Notes under the pieces: model-generated | What the model saw: the letters and a program-made list of their open reading frames with translations, nothing else | The model's database searches: none | Told to the model about the DNA's origin: nothing | Shown here: in pieces, positions 50,073 through 64,000 of the stretch | Position numbering within the stretch: the first letter of the stretch is position 1 | How the letters are laid out: each line of letters opens with the position of its first letter | Origin: Hybos culiciformis | Lineage: Eukaryota > Arthropoda > Insecta > Diptera > Hybotidae | Assembly (NCBI GenBank): GCA_964007475.1 | Contig: OZ023275.1 | Coordinates: 15,479,829-15,543,828 of the forward strand | DNA length: 64,000 nucleotides | Direction of reading: 5' to 3' | Position numbers and translations under genes: made by a program

Positions 50073-53000
50073 AAAAAGCAGTGGTTTTTTGTACTGCTAG
50101 AAAAAGGATTGAGCTTTAAAAATACTAGTATTGTCATTATAATTAAACTATCGCTATCTGAAAAAGCATTAAATAACAAAAATTATTACTCTAACTAAAG
50201 TCAAAATTATAAAAATTATTCTAATAAAATTGCATTAAAAATGTTATTTTAAAAATTTTTTGTATGAATATATTCAACAAACCACACCTGGTGATGACCA
50301 CCTAATGGTAAAATATGATATTTTGGAAAACAATTTATGTTATACGCACCTGAAAAATAAAAAATAAACCAATTTTGAATGATAATTTATTGAAAATTTG
50401 AAAATAATAATTTAATATTATATAATTAATTTTTTACAAAAGACCAACTTCATGTACATTGGCTTGTAGAATATTTCGCAGTACTGACATTTCACTTAAG
50501 AATATATCGAACGTTTCGATTCTTATTCTTAAAACATAATTATAGTTTGATTTTATGTATGTGTATCTAAATATTTGATTGATCGTATTCAATAACTTTT
50601 ATAAAGAATTTATGTAGAATTTAGCAAAATTTGGTTATACGCTTTGTAATCAAAACTCAATACTGACAAAACAAACATTATGTGATTGACAGAGCAATAT
50701 ATATTATGGTTTTAATCAGTATATAAGTATGTATATATAAAACTAATTTTAACTATTGAAACAAAAGTTTAAAAATTATTTTAATTTTGAATAAAAATGC
50801 CAATATTTATTAATTTATTATAATTAAATGAAAAATAATAAATTCAATCAATTGCAGAATTATTATTATACAAAAATTTTATTAGTAAAATAATTTTTGA
50901 ATTTCATTGTTGTACCTTTGAACATATATGTAATGTATACATAATTTTATGTTCAAATGATACTAAAAAAAAAAGTTAATGATAACTAAAATACAAAATA
51001 AAAAAAAAAACAAAATTATCAGAATATGAATCCCATCAAATAGATTAACCTTCTCTCAAAATTAAACCTCAATAAATTAATAAATCCTTTCCGAAAAGAT
51101 TTTAATTTTAATTCCAAAAAATTGTTGTAAATATGTAATGAAATGTAAATAGAATCCTTCACTTAAAATATCTTCTTCTTTTTGTCCCTCGCTTGACGAT
51201 TTTGAATATGAAATTTAGTTTTCAAATAAACCTATTTTTTTTTTTATTATTTTATTTGGAAATTTGTAAAAATTATCCTTGGAAAATATAATAACCGTTG
51301 GCCATCAATTTCATGTACTATTTTTATATGGATATTTGTTATTTTTTAGTCATACATATGGTCGTATAGTTTAAGTACTTATGTTTTTTATTACATATAA
51401 AAGGAGGATATTGGAAAAAGGATAATATAAATTTTTTTTTATTTTTTTTTATCTATTTTTCGATAGAAAATAAAGACTACAATCCAACCATAATCTATTT
51501 GAATCGATTTTTCAATAATCCATTCTCTTCAAAATATAAAGTACATATACTGAATGTACATATATAATGTATTCTTTTATTTTATTTAACTGCTATTATA
51601 ATATCATCAGCTGCTTCAATTTAATGGTATTTTAGGTGTGTACACACTGTATAATAATTTTACATATAATAACTATACTTAATATGTAGAATTTTACGAA
51701 ATTTCGAAAAAAAAAAATGATTACTTATATAGATGAAAAAAATATATTTTTATAATTAAAATAATTAACTAACTTACATTAGGTAATAAATAATAACCTT
51801 TTGGTTTGTTTTTTATATTTATTGAAATATAATATCAGATATCAGAAAATATAGAAAAATCTTATTGTTATATATACGTTTTACATAAATGTTATTTGAT
51901 TTGATAATAATGATTGCATCCAAAACAAGTAGTTTTAATTAAAAATATTAAAAATCATGTTCTAATAATTTCAAATTCAATAATAATAATCATTACATTC
52001 TTTCGTTTTGTTACTTTTAATATATTTGTCCTTAATATGTTTCAATTCCATTAAAAATTTTCTTTATAGTGTTGCTGTCGTTAAACTATAAGTACGATTT
52101 AAAGTTAATGTCCTTACTTTTACGTTCATATTATGTAAAAAAAAAAATTCTGAAATATATAAGTACTTACATATATGTTTTTCTTTCTACATTATAATAA
52201 ATAATCCTTTTCTCCCCATATTTTACATATACACAAAATATTTATGTAAAATACAAAATTGTTTTATATACATACATACATATAAATTGTATAAAAATGG
52301 ATATAACTACTGCACATTATGGTTATATCATACAATATATTTATATAATGTCTACATAAATTCATATCCGTCAAGAAAAACGTACCTTACTTTTGTTTTG
52401 AAAAGAAAATCTCTTAAATCTCTGGTCAATTTGATAATAATAATAATGATGATATACTTAAAGAAAACTAATTCACAGTATTTGAAATTTTAGTATTTTA
52501 TTCATATAAGTCATTTTGATAAGAAACGACCAAAGTTACTTAAATTGTTGGGATTAAAATAGCTGTATTGGGAATAGTAGATATATATGTTACTTGATAA
52601 GAAAGACGTAGAATTATATGATTTTGTTTCAAAAAATGAAAAAAAATAATGAATGGAAAAACTAAGTTATGTCGTCATATGTAAAATTTTTTATATTCAA
52701 AAAGACCTTACTTAATTCTAAAATAAAGAAAATTTTTCAAAACGTTATGTTCTATTATTTTTTATAGGAAGTTGTAAAATTTATATTTCAATCATTTTAT
52801 TGTTTGCATTATGAAAATAAAAATATGCATTTACCAAAACGGTGTGGTGTTATAATGTTAAAAATTAAAATTTAAAAAAAAACTTTTTTATTATCCTTAT
52901 TGACCTTATTAATTTATTTTTGGTTATACGACCGCGGGTATAGTTATTATTTTAATTATGAATTATTGTACCCTCATTAATTTGTAAAGCTCATTATTGA

Positions 53001-54720
53001 TTTTTTTATATATTAAATTTAATTTTCATCAAAAATAGTTTCCCTTGAATATTAACAACGTTCAAAAATTTCCCTAAAATTAATTTTATTAATCAAGCGT
53101 GTGATGTAATAAGGGAAAACATTATGTTTATGCAAATTTATTTTTATTGAATATTATGTTGAAAAATTAAATTAATTATCCGATTTGGCGTATTAAATGT
53201 CATTCAATTAATTTCGTTTATTTGGTTTTAACCTTAAAAACGAATATGAAATATTTCCGAATGTTTTTATATAAAAACCAAATAAAAATTCACATAGAAT
53301 ACATACCAATAATCGCTTGAATTCGAAATTCGAATGAAATCGCTTTTTATTTAATTTTAATATTAATGAATTTAGTTATGTTGTAAACATGAAAAATTAA
53401 TATGATAATTTGCAGATGAAAAATCAACATAATGAAAGTTCCCACAAAAAAAAAATGGTTTAAAAAAATTATGATAACCATGGTTAGAAAAAATAAACAA
53501 AATCGGTCGCGGTTTGAAGTCGCCGACTAGTGTCTAGATTTACATAATACACATTACAAAAATAAATGAAATAGAAGCATATTATGGCACATTTCGCGTT
53601 CCTTATTGTAGTTCATAAAATGATGGTCATACTTCAACATACTGTTTACGCAGAAAGATTAACGTATTAGAATAGCAAATAGGAAATTTTACTAGAAAAG
53701 TTATTGTCTTCAAACATTTTTAATATTTGAGTCTTCAAACATTTGAAATTTCAGTTCAAAAATAACAAGATCAAAATTAATCACAGACTTTGAAGAAAAT
53801 ATACAAAGAAATAATTTAATGATTTAAATTTTTGACCAAACTTTATTGACAGTGTAAAAAATAAAATAAAATATAAAAAAAAACAAAATAAAAGTCCATC
53901 ATTATATTAAACATTGAATAAAAATAAAATATTTATATAAAAACCCCTTACTAAACCAAAATTGATAGATACTTCACTTTATAAGTAAAAAAAAAAAAGA
54001 AAAAAAATTCTTGATACTTCTTTATAGTTTGTTGGTTTTTTGTTGATTTGAGATTTTATATAGAAATCGATTTCTTTTCTACTCATTGAATAAAAACCAA
54101 ATTTACTTAGTCAATGTAACACCATATAAATTGGTCACTTAAATAATCCTTGTCATTCAGGATACTGTTTTTCTCTCGTAAAAAAAAAAAAAAAAAAACC
54201 TAAAAATATAAAGAAACGAATAAGAAGTCCTGAAAAAGAGATTGCAAAATAAGAAAAACTGAATAAAAAAAAAATGTGATGAAAAAAAAATTATTTTCTA
54301 AATATATAGTTTTTTTTTTCAACTAAAATTTGTCGGTTTTAATTAATGAATTCTGAAGGGCTTTTAAAATATAATAAAAAAATAAATCTCAGGGAAAGAA
54401 ATAAACATTTAACAGTTAATTAATAGCTCTCGTGACTTTGATTTTTTTTTTTTTGGAAAATGATTTTACGAAAGTACTTGGAGTTAATCACTCATTACTG
54501 AGTATAGTTTATATATACAGTTCTAAAAAGGGCTCTCAAAATATGAAAAATTATTTTTGATAAAATATACATTAAATAATGTGTAACTTCTAGTTTGTTT
54601 TTTTAAATTAAGTGTATATATATAAACAAGCGTACCAAAAAATTCATAGTAACCATAGTTATACAAGTATTAAAAAAAGTGTATTATATGCATGTATGAC
54701 TTAAGCGAAACAAACAAAAA

Positions 54721-55020
54721 TTGTGTGAGGATAAATTTATGTTGAAGTTTTGGTTTATGAAACTTGATTATTCTATAGAGTTCCAGAAATATAAGAAACT
54801 CATATACGTTGAAAAGTTTTGCCTAATTTTTCTATTGATACTTCTGATATCAAAAATACTGCTTGATATTAAAGGCATATATAGTCTGCCTTTTGGAACC
54901 TTCCTTTATTGCCGCGCAAAAATTGAAAGTATCTACGTTGAGCTGCTTCTAAGAAAGCATTACTGGCAGATTTCTCGAACGCGGAATTAGTCAGTTCAAA
55001 ATAAAGATAGTAAAATTATT
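54721..55020. pseudogene. Possible relic of a coding sequence, strand unclear
   Basis: The plus strand is open for 89 codons (54721-54990) from a TTG, with a hydrophobic stretch FCLIFLLILLISKILL near residues 33-48. The minus strand is open over 55020-54872 without an ATG; it includes NAFLEAAQRRYFQFLRG and stops with TAA at 54871-54869. The segment 54875-54990 has raised G+C. Two overlapping readings, no ATG and no splice sites argue against a functional gene. A transposon or gene relic is possible; chance is also possible. Confidence 0.2.
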
Positions 55021-58000
55021 CCCAGGGTTGTATTTTAGAGAAATACAAAATTAATATAATTTAAGCGATTTTAAAAATAAATTTTCACAAAAAAAATTAC
55101 CACAAAAAACTTGGGTAAAAATAAAACATTAAGAAAATTATTTCTGCCAAGAATAAATCTTTTTTTTTTTTTTGTATAATGTGAAACTCTTAACCCGTTC
55201 AGTCCCTACTTGTGTAAATCTGATTTATTTTTTTGACAAAAATAAAATATTTGAATTTAAAATTTATTTCACATAATGTACAACGAAATGTATAATTAAA
55301 AAATTTCTTTTATTAATTTATTACGCTTTGTCACGTTGAACATTTTATACATTTCATTTATATAATTTTACTGTTTACATTATTTGTATGTATAATGTGT
55401 TCTGAAGAATTGCAAATATGTGAAATAATAAGGTACATTTTTATTTACAATATGCTCTTATATATTATAAATATTGTATAAATAAATAATTTTTACAACG
55501 AAATTGTAAATATAATGCATTTGTAACTTATAATTCTGGGCAACAAAAACATGAATAAAAAGAACAACAACAACAAACTGAAATCAAATTAAATTATTTT
55601 GTATGTATACGCAAGAAACATGAAAACGTTAAATTTCTGTAATAATTATAATGAGGGATAAAACTATATGCTTCAATTTAACGAAGCACTTTGTGTATTA
55701 CTGTATTATTGTGTTCAAACGCAGTACACTAGTATTAATATAAATTGAAAGTTCAATTAAACTTAGATTCTAACTTATTAAGTCACATAATTTTAATATA
55801 GCAGGAGCTTGTTAATATAGAAATTCCAAAAAAAAGTAAGTATGTCTTTTTACTTCAATATGCATTTGACATAAATTTTAAGATCTTAGATCTGTATAAT
55901 CGCTTTTCCAGAAGTTGAATCAAATCCGAATCTTAACCTGTTTTTTTTCGTTTTCAAAAATTAAGTTTTATGGAATACCCAAACTTTTAGTGGGTAAGCT
56001 TTAACAATAAATTGACGACAAAATCCCCATAAGTGCAAAATTAATTAATGACATACAATGAAACGTTTAAAAAATTACATAATTTTTTTTTTTAAAATAA
56101 TTAACTTGTCTGACAACGTTAAATTCGATATTTACTTTTTGATGTTTACAATCCTAAAATAGTGAATACACATATCGCGGAATTTTAATATACATGAAAG
56201 TAACTATAATAAATTTTCAAAACAATATGTTTCCTCTAATGTTGAAATTGCAAAGTAAAGTACCTAACTACATACATAATACCTAATGTTAAAGCAGGAG
56301 AATATCAAAAATTAATATTAAATTAGGTACAATGTTGTGTAAGTGATATAACATTTTAAATAACTAGTCTCTCTTAAAAAAAAACCGCCACTATCGGACT
56401 AATGTAATTATATTATTTCAAAATGAAATTTTTGTAAATTATAATTTGTTACAGCATTTCTTAAGTAGTATTCTTCTAAGTTAAAACTAAGTTAAGTATT
56501 TTTTTGCACAGACCATTCCAGCTATTTATATACCGTATAAAAATGTATTATAAATATATGTACCTACTTAGTTTTCTATGCAAAGCTTACGTACATATGA
56601 TCAAATTTAATCAATTTATAAATGTAGTAAGAATATGCAAAATAAAATAACAAAATTTATATATAATTAAAATAAATACATTAAAAAATAATTATAAATT
56701 TTAAAAATAAGAAAATCCAACAACATAATTAAATCGGAGCCATTGCTTATATAATAAAATAATAAAATTAGTTTTCTTAATAAAACATTGTTGAAACTTT
56801 CCGATATGAATTATAGAATTAAAATTTAATTAAAACATAATGTCCCCACAATATATCAAATTAGCTCTATATAATTTGAGAGATTAATTGAATGATTTAC
56901 TTAGTATCATAATTCGAAAAAAATATAAACTTTGATTCTTTTATTTCCTGTTTATTATATTATTAATCATCCACCTTATATGAATCCTATCCATGACAAA
57001 TTGAATCTTATTTCATATAACTATCTTAAACACATATATATGTAAGTTATTATATTGTATATTTTGAAAACTTTTTCAATATAGTTAAAAGATAGTTGAT
57101 ATTATATTTTATTACATTAGAGAACAAGTCAAGTTGAAATTTAGAGATATACAAAAATGTCATAAACATTTTTTTTTTCTGTTTTTTTTTGGCGCATAAA
57201 TAAATAAGAATTGTTTATTGGATTAAAATGGGTCTGGCCCGGATTTCCTTTATTAAATAACTTACAGATTTGTTTGTTTATTTTTAATGTTATTTATCCG
57301 AAGTTTTTGCAAAGTATATTAGTTTGGTTAACTAAAAATGCAATTATCTATACTACTTTTTCAATAGAATTGAATTCGGATAAAGTTATGAATTTAAAAA
57401 CATAATACAAGCAAATGTTTTATTAAAGTCTGTGGGGATTTTTAAAAGATTTGAACAAAGACTCCAATAAAATTTTGAATTGAAATCCTGTTTTCGGCAA
57501 ATAGTTTTTTCTATTTTGATTTTAATTTCAAATATGGAAAATGGGTTTCTAGCCAGATAACAATCATTATACAATTGAATATATAAATAAACATACCTTG
57601 ATTGAATTTATTATTTAATATTTTCTTAACTATAAAACCAATTTTTATGTATTGTATATTTTTTAAATAAAAATTATTTAAAACATTTTACTGCCATGCC
57701 AGTAAATAAATTTAAGGTTAAAGAATGGAATAAACATTTTTAGTGCTTGATTAAAAAATGAACAAAAAAAATTAACCAGTATTGTGCAATTTTTTTTTTA
57801 TTTTTTATTTTTTGAATTCACGTCAAACAGGAAATAAAAATACAATCTCTTATGAATTGAAAGTTGGATCATTATATATACGTATATATATTTAAATACT
57901 ATACCTATAAATTTGTACATCATCATACATGACCAACACAAGAATTTGTTGTTAAGAAATTTTAAATCTCTTCTGAATACTTCATCAAAATAAATTTATA

Positions 58001-58361
58001 TATGAAAAAAGGATTTGTTTTTGTTCCAATCAGGAATTGAATATTTTTCTACGCCCCATTTAAAAAAATAAAAAAAATAAATAAAAGAAAATTAGGCCAA
58101 TTTTATATGCAATTTAAAAAAAAAAGGATAAATATGTACTGTACATACATATATAATTTTTTAATAAAATATGTTTCTTGTGCATTTCGCAAAATTTTTT
58201 CAAAACAATTTTTCGAAGAAATCAATCAATTTTATACGGCAAAAAAACCAATATTTCATATTCCAGTTTTTTGCCTTTTCTTTTTGTGAAAGCGGAAAAT
58301 TTAAATTTGTTTTTGGCAAAATAATATTGGGAACTAAATTGATTATTTAATTTCATAAAGT

Positions 58362-58386
58362 ATGTGCCTCGGCGTACTATGCACAT
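58362..58386. repeat. Short G+C-rich hairpin
   Basis: ATGTGC pairs with GCACAT around a 13-base loop containing CGGCG. It stands out from the AT-rich surroundings, but no gene end is nearby and no function is implied. Confidence 0.35.
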
Positions 58387-60033
58387 CGTTAACAGTCTGG
58401 ATTCTAATAATACATTTGAATAGAAGCTTCATTTTTCAGATGTTTTTGGACAATCTGATCGTGAAGCAAAATTAAAGTACCTATTATGAATAAATAAAAT
58501 TTCCTTCTTATTTTAATTTTGTTAATCTAATAAGAAACTTATATTTGTGTTAATACCACCAACACTGTAGAGGTATATAAAAATTAAACTAAATTTAGTT
58601 CAATTTCATGCTATAATTTGTTAGCACAAAATTAGTTTCCTTCAATATTATTCTTTATGGTTGAGACTTTTCATGCTGCTCTGACTTATTTGTTCTGTTG
58701 ACGAACTATTTTTAAAGTTTTCTGCTGACCATAGAATGCTAATTTATAATGTATACTCTAACATTTTAAAAATTTTCATTAATTTTTATTTTTATAAAAA
58801 CTTTTGAGGCAAAATAAAAAAAAAAAATTATTTTAAGGTTTTCTCATTTTATCTAATTTGAAGGATACATGAAATAACATTTAATACATTTTCAGAGTCA
58901 AATGTTTAAATCTTGTTCAGAAAAAAAAAAAAAAAAGTTTTCCTTTTGAATTTAAAAACCAAAATGTTTGGCTTTCACCCAATTCAAGTTTAGGCAAACA
59001 ATTTAAAAATCTATACTTTTTTGGCAAATTTTTTAAAACTAAATGGACATTTTTACTAACAATGTTATATATATTTTTTAAAATATAACTTCATTCTTGA
59101 GGAAAAAAAATATACAGGATATGTTGACTATAGATTCTCTATTCTTATAATTATTATAATAGATTTTTATAAAGATACAGCTTTGATTCACTTCAATTAC
59201 TAAGCTTGTTTGTTTAAAGTAGCTGGGGATGTATCCACGCTAGAGTCAAAGAATTGAAACATCAAACTTCAAATAAAAGATACTCCTTTTCTCGATATTG
59301 GCTTTATCCACTAGGCCTCTAAAGTTAAATATCATTTACTATTAATGTTAGTATTCTTATTACATTCTAAAAAAACGTTGATGCATCTTATTACATTAGA
59401 TTAACGCATACATTTTTATGGGCTTTTATATTGATTGCTTATTCAATAAAATTCTCCAAACAAATGTATGAATAAATTTGAAATATTTCATATACATATT
59501 TCTACTCACATTAAGAAACACAAAACTATATATACTTTTGGAATCATTTGAATATACAGCAATTTATATAATTTGCACACAATCATATTTACGTTTTATT
59601 ATGGCTCGCTATATAGGATTTGATTAAATAACAAATATTTATGTCCTGTCGGACAGTGGATTATTTAATTAGCATACAAAATTTCGTTATAAAGAATTAA
59701 ATTAATTGTTAGTTAATAAAATTTGTGAGAATTAATTTGTATATTAGATAGCTATTAATCGGTATGCAAATCCGGATGTAGTATTCATATTATATATGTA
59801 CGTGGTTAATATTACATAAATAAGCATATTAAATGAAATTTTTTTTGTGACATGTACAAACAGTAAAAGTAGTAAAACATATTTTCCTCAGAAATATTCC
59901 TAGATCTATAATAATAAAAAGAAACTTCCTGTTCTTAATGCATAAATATTATCTATACACGAAGAAAATGGTATTTTTCTCTACTCGGATTCTTCGCACT
60001 TATTTCTTGGAAACAACACAAATAAAATTGGTA

Positions 60034-60512
60034 CACGGTAAAAAAAAAAAGGTCTTTTTTACTATTTAAGGTGTAGCCGGCGGGTACGTGGGAATTTTTA
60101 AAAATTTTTTAAATTAAAGTTAATTTAAAATAGTGTAAAAAGCAAACGAAAAAAATGCACATTTGACAATATAGTTGTTAATTATTACTTCAATTTGTAC
60201 AAAATTGTGCAATTATTTATTAAGAGTTACCAAAAATAGATTAGAACAGGAAAATGAAATGTGTGAAATGTGTTTTACGCTTTTTCAGTTTTAAATTAGA
60301 TAAAAAAATTAGTAAAATATATTAATAATGTTGTAATTATTTCCCTTATTTTCGTAAAATAATTTTTAATCTAAGTGAAAATTATTAATTACTAAAAAAA
60401 GAAAAAAAAGTTATAATTATAAATTAAAAACAACACAAAAATGTGTAAAACGAGTTTACACTTTTTTCGGTGTGGAAAAAAGAGTAAAAAACGCCCAATT
60501 TTTTTTACCGTG
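60034..60512. mobile_element. 479-bp TA-flanked MITE with CACGGTAAAAAAAA ends
   Basis: The left end begins CACGGTAAAAAAAA (60034) and the right end is its inverse, finishing TTTTTTTTACCGTG (60512). TA borders both sides (60032-60033 and 60513-60514), the Tc1/mariner target duplication. Similarity continues inward: TTTTTTACT followed by GGTGT on the left matches the complement of the right arm through about 40 bases with gaps. Inside lie repeated GTGTAAAA words and a GTGTAAA/TTTACAC hairpin (60443-60461). The element has no open frame of transposase size. It is the clearest MITE in the window. Confidence 0.75.
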
Positions 60513-60514
60513 TA

Positions 60515-63500
60515 CTCCTGTAATTTAAGTTAAACAATTTTATGTTATTTCTTCTAAAATCAATCATTTTAATACTTAATTGATTTAATAAATTATTTTC
60601 AAACTACACCTACATGGTTGCAGAATTTTCAAATTTTAAGACAACAAATACCTAGAATGCCTGAATATTTTAGAAATCACCCTCTCTAGTTTTCTTTAAT
60701 GAAATTCTGTGCATTGTATACGTATAACACTTTTAATATAATAAATTTTGTTAAATGGAATTCTCTAGATCCATGCCATACTATAATTATTCAAAATATT
60801 GTATAAAGTTTAATTTATTTTTTCTGGTGCACAATAAAAATTAGTTAAACATTTAGTGCTAATAATTTTTGATCGTATTAAATTTTTGGTTTTACTTCTG
60901 TTAGTAATGCCATCACACCTTTTTTAAAAACATATTTTTCATCAATAAATATTTTCATAATCATTTTAATGCTTGCGTCAATTTACTAATGTAAACTTGT
61001 GAACGCAACTATCTATTTTTGATTCAACTTGATTTGCTACTTTAACCATTAAAATCCATATTATAGAAATTTGGAAGTTTTTCAAAAACTTCAGAGAATA
61101 AATCGAATTTGATAGTTCAGGTAGCAGCCAAGAGTTTTCTGAAAATAATTTTAAATTATTACGGTGTAGCATAATGTATGTATAATTCAACATACATACA
61201 TTATTATATAAAATTTTATTTTATTATTAGTCAATAAAACATATAGTATTATTGCTTGGAATAACGATATTTTAAATAATACTATAATAAAATTTTATTT
61301 AAATAAAATAATATAATTATATATAATATTTTTCCTGAAAACGGGTTAAATGAGTTAAAATTTGTGCCAATACTGCACCATAATGTAAAGTCATTTAACT
61401 TATAAAAAACTATAAATCACGTACACAAGCACAAGCAAAACGAATAAAATTATTGCAAAAATTATTTTATTTTTGCAAGAAATCCTTATATTATATTAGT
61501 TTTCATTTTTAAAGTATTGTAGTGCTCTTCTGTTTCATAAGTACATCATATAGTAGGTCTATAGTGTCATAGAAAAGTTTAATTAATAGGTAAATGCTTA
61601 AACTAGTTAGATAAGAAAGAAAAAAAAAGGTTATTGATCTCGGTAACTTTAAAGATATTCTATATTTATTATATTTTCAAACAATATATATGTTGTGCAA
61701 TTCTAAATTTATGATACATAATATGTACAACATTATGCAGAGAACATGGATGTTCCAAACACTATCGAATAAAGAAAAATTTTAGTTCACAAGTAAATAT
61801 CCATAAACAATGTTAAGTTTCCGTCGATTTTTTAAAATCGAAGTTCATTCATTTTAAATTAGACTTAAATGAAAATCCTATATATATTTTTGAATATTTT
61901 TCATTAAATTTGTATTTTTTATTGATTATTAGTACTTCAATATCTTTTAGCGAGATTTTTTATAAATCAAGAACGTACTTATGTCATTATAATTATGAAT
62001 ATATTATGTATTTTTATATTAGGCAATAATATAAAATAAAGATTGTTCAATACCTTATATAGTAATCTTAGTATATAATGAAACTAAATTTATATTTAGA
62101 AATATTAAACTTAAATAACAATGTTTAACTGAATGGAACCCTTTGACAAATTTTATATAAATAACACTGCTTTTCTGTTTGTACCATTAATTCGTTTCTA
62201 ACAGTGCAACAGAATCTTTGAGGTAGTGGATTTTCTCTGTACTGAGCTCAATATGCCTGCTGCTAAAAAACGAATAAACATCTTGTCATGTAAACTATGC
62301 TCCACAGTTTTTTCTCTCTTTTACAAACTTTCAAAGCTAATATGACAAAGTTTAACACAGAAAACATACAAAATTGATGAACTATTTATATACTATGAAA
62401 AAATCTAATACCAATTTATTGAGTACAAAAAAAAAAGAAGAAATTAACCCTTTCATATAGAAATGAAATTAATTATTTTAATGAAAAGCACAATACCAAC
62501 CCTCGTTCAACTAAAATTAGGTAATTTTCTATTTTAAAAAAAATATATTAGAATTTAATTAAGTTCTTGCCCATTGGTAATTTACTATGTTATGTCATAT
62601 TAATTCCCTTAATTCATTAGCATAATCTAAAAATATTTTCTTTATGCTCGCACACATATAGTATACTACTATATACTGGTAAATTATTATACAAGCCAAT
62701 CGTATAATGTGAAAATTTGTACATTTCAATAATAATAAAAATAACAAAAAAAAAATGGAATAAAATAAAACGAATCAATGGTAAAAATATAAAGCTTCAA
62801 AAGTCAATCCCAAAGCACTAAATTTCTGCATCATTTGATTTGTACTCAAGAGAATTTGAGCATCACGAATTTTATTTTATTTTTTTCTTTTTTTTTTCCT
62901 TTTTTTACATGTACTTGGGTTTTAAATAAAAATGTAATGCTTCCACTATCGGATTTCATTTATTGAGTACTTTTTTTTTTTCTTTCTTCTTTTTTTTTTT
63001 AAGTAAAGTAGAAAACTATATTGTATACATTATGTAATTGTGTAAATAAAACATTTCAAAAAAACCAACATTTTTGTTATTGATACTAAATCAATAGAAA
63101 ATTTGTTATGGATAATTTCATAGGTAAATACACTTGAAAAAAAAAAAACATAAAAAATTAAGTTAATAAGAATAAGTCAAAGAATGTAAGAAAATTTAGT
63201 TCATTTGCTCAGAAATGATTAAAAATTAAAATTTTCTGAATATTTATAAAATCTGCAAGGTGATGAAATAAAATTCTGTAAAATTAACTTATTTTCAAAC
63301 ATAGCCAATCATTGATTAAGGTAAGATAAAAACAGAACTGTTAAGGAGGGTTTTAATCACAAACATTTCAAAATTATAATAATAATAATAATTGACAAGA
63401 GTATGACTTTATAATGCCAACGTTTCTATAGCCTTGATGAAGCCTTGACTGTAAAATTAACAATTCCTTGCGGTCAATAATACAAATGTCATACTAAGTT

Positions 63501-64000
63501 AGTGCTTTTTTCTTTCCGTATCTATTCTATAAATATGTATAATAGTTTTTGAAAAGTTAAATGAAAATAAAAGAAGTGTAAAATAAAACAAATCGGTATC
63601 CTAATTTTTATTTATGTAATATTATGTATTATTTTCCTATATATTCGATAGTACATACATAATATCCCATTTTTATTTTTCCTGGGTATTTTGAACCTAT
63701 ACTATATGTGTACATAAAATTTTGTTGGCAAAATGATGATGTGAAAATATTGGGTATAGAAATAAAACGAAAAAAAATGTTGGTTTCTATTTTTTTTTTT
63801 TTTTTTTTTGTTAAATTATTGTAATTTTATTGGTTCCCAGAAAGCATAAAGAACGTTTGCATTAAATTTATTTGAACAAAATATAAATAAATATTATGGT
63901 TTTTTTTTTTGTTTTTCAAATAAATTAATTTTCTAGTAATTCAAAAACTAACAAACTTAAAAAAAAAAAAATAAAAAAAAAAAATTTATTTTTGTCACGT
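60515..64000. other. Non-coding AT-rich DNA to the window end
   Basis: No gene is supported. The 71-codon minus-strand frame at 61193-60978 has ordinary AT-rich composition. Present are an inverted TTAACCCGTT word (61340-61349), a (TAA)n tract (63375-63391) and many A or T homopolymers, including T runs near 63789-63809. Confidence 0.6.
63375..63391. repeat. (TAA)n microsatellite
   Basis: A short run of TAA units lies in AT-rich DNA with no associated gene. Confidence 0.75.

Larger units (their letters stand above)
46220..60031. other. Long non-coding AT-rich stretch
   Basis: No gene is supported. Contents are a 19-bp tandem repeat (50032-50072), a G+C-rich patch (53502-53537), an open region with readings on both strands (54721-55020), a TTAACCCGTT word (55190-55199) and small hairpins at 58362-58386 and 59642-59655. 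The remainder is AT-rich sequence with homopolymer runs. Confidence 0.55.

Noticed and set aside
62219..62226. TGAGGTAG, the let-7 seed
   Set aside because: Similarity stops after TGAGGTAGT and no complementary arm forms a precursor hairpin.
1..64000. CRISPR arrays, rRNA genes, complete tRNA genes, full-length transposase or reverse transcriptase genes
   Set aside because: None found on reading both strands. Regularly spaced repeats, conserved rRNA blocks and long frames are absent.

Overview
The window is about 80% A+T, eukaryotic and nearly gene-free. Nothing bacterial is visible: no operons, no dense coding, no ribosome-binding-site pattern. It consists of long A and T runs, (TA)n, (TAA)n and (ATT)n simple repeats, and a scatter of short terminal-inverted-repeat elements. 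This looks like the intronic or intergenic DNA of an AT-rich invertebrate. An insect is my best guess, but no sequence here proves the taxon.

Only one coding segment is convincing: a first coding exon on the minus strand at 4375-4095. It starts with ATG and is open for 93 codons at clearly higher G+C than its surroundings. Its third codon positions favour A/T, as expected for this genome, and it stops at a strong GTACGT splice donor in phase 2. The protein start is Ser/Arg-rich and I do not recognise its family. The gene continues below coordinate 4089, probably beyond the window, so 1-4088 would be its first coding intron. A TATAAATT box at 4448-4441 could be a nearby promoter. A second candidate, an untranslated exon ending at a GTATATGT donor near 13819, would place the promoter far upstream.

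The rest is transposon relics and repeats. In order: a weak foldback (1107-1255), a pogo-like miniature element (8530-8770), a TA-flanked miniature inverted-repeat element (MITE) at 10389-10558 with an orphan second end at 15626-15653, a 924-bp foldback element (11976-12899), an element with perfect 29-bp inverted arms (24766-25013), a weak palindromic element (27055-27172), a 109-bp TA-flanked element (29852-29960), a possible hAT-like element (45985-46219), and a 479-bp TA-flanked mariner-type MITE (60034-60512). None carries a transposase gene; all would need enzymes supplied from elsewhere.

The most unusual item is the 924-bp foldback. Its two halves each hold a tRNA-like unit, pointing away from each other across the centre, inside matching terminal repeats. 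That arrangement resembles both a tRNA-derived SINE and a DNA transposon. Most short open frames elsewhere lack any codon, motif or splice support and are not annotated as genes.
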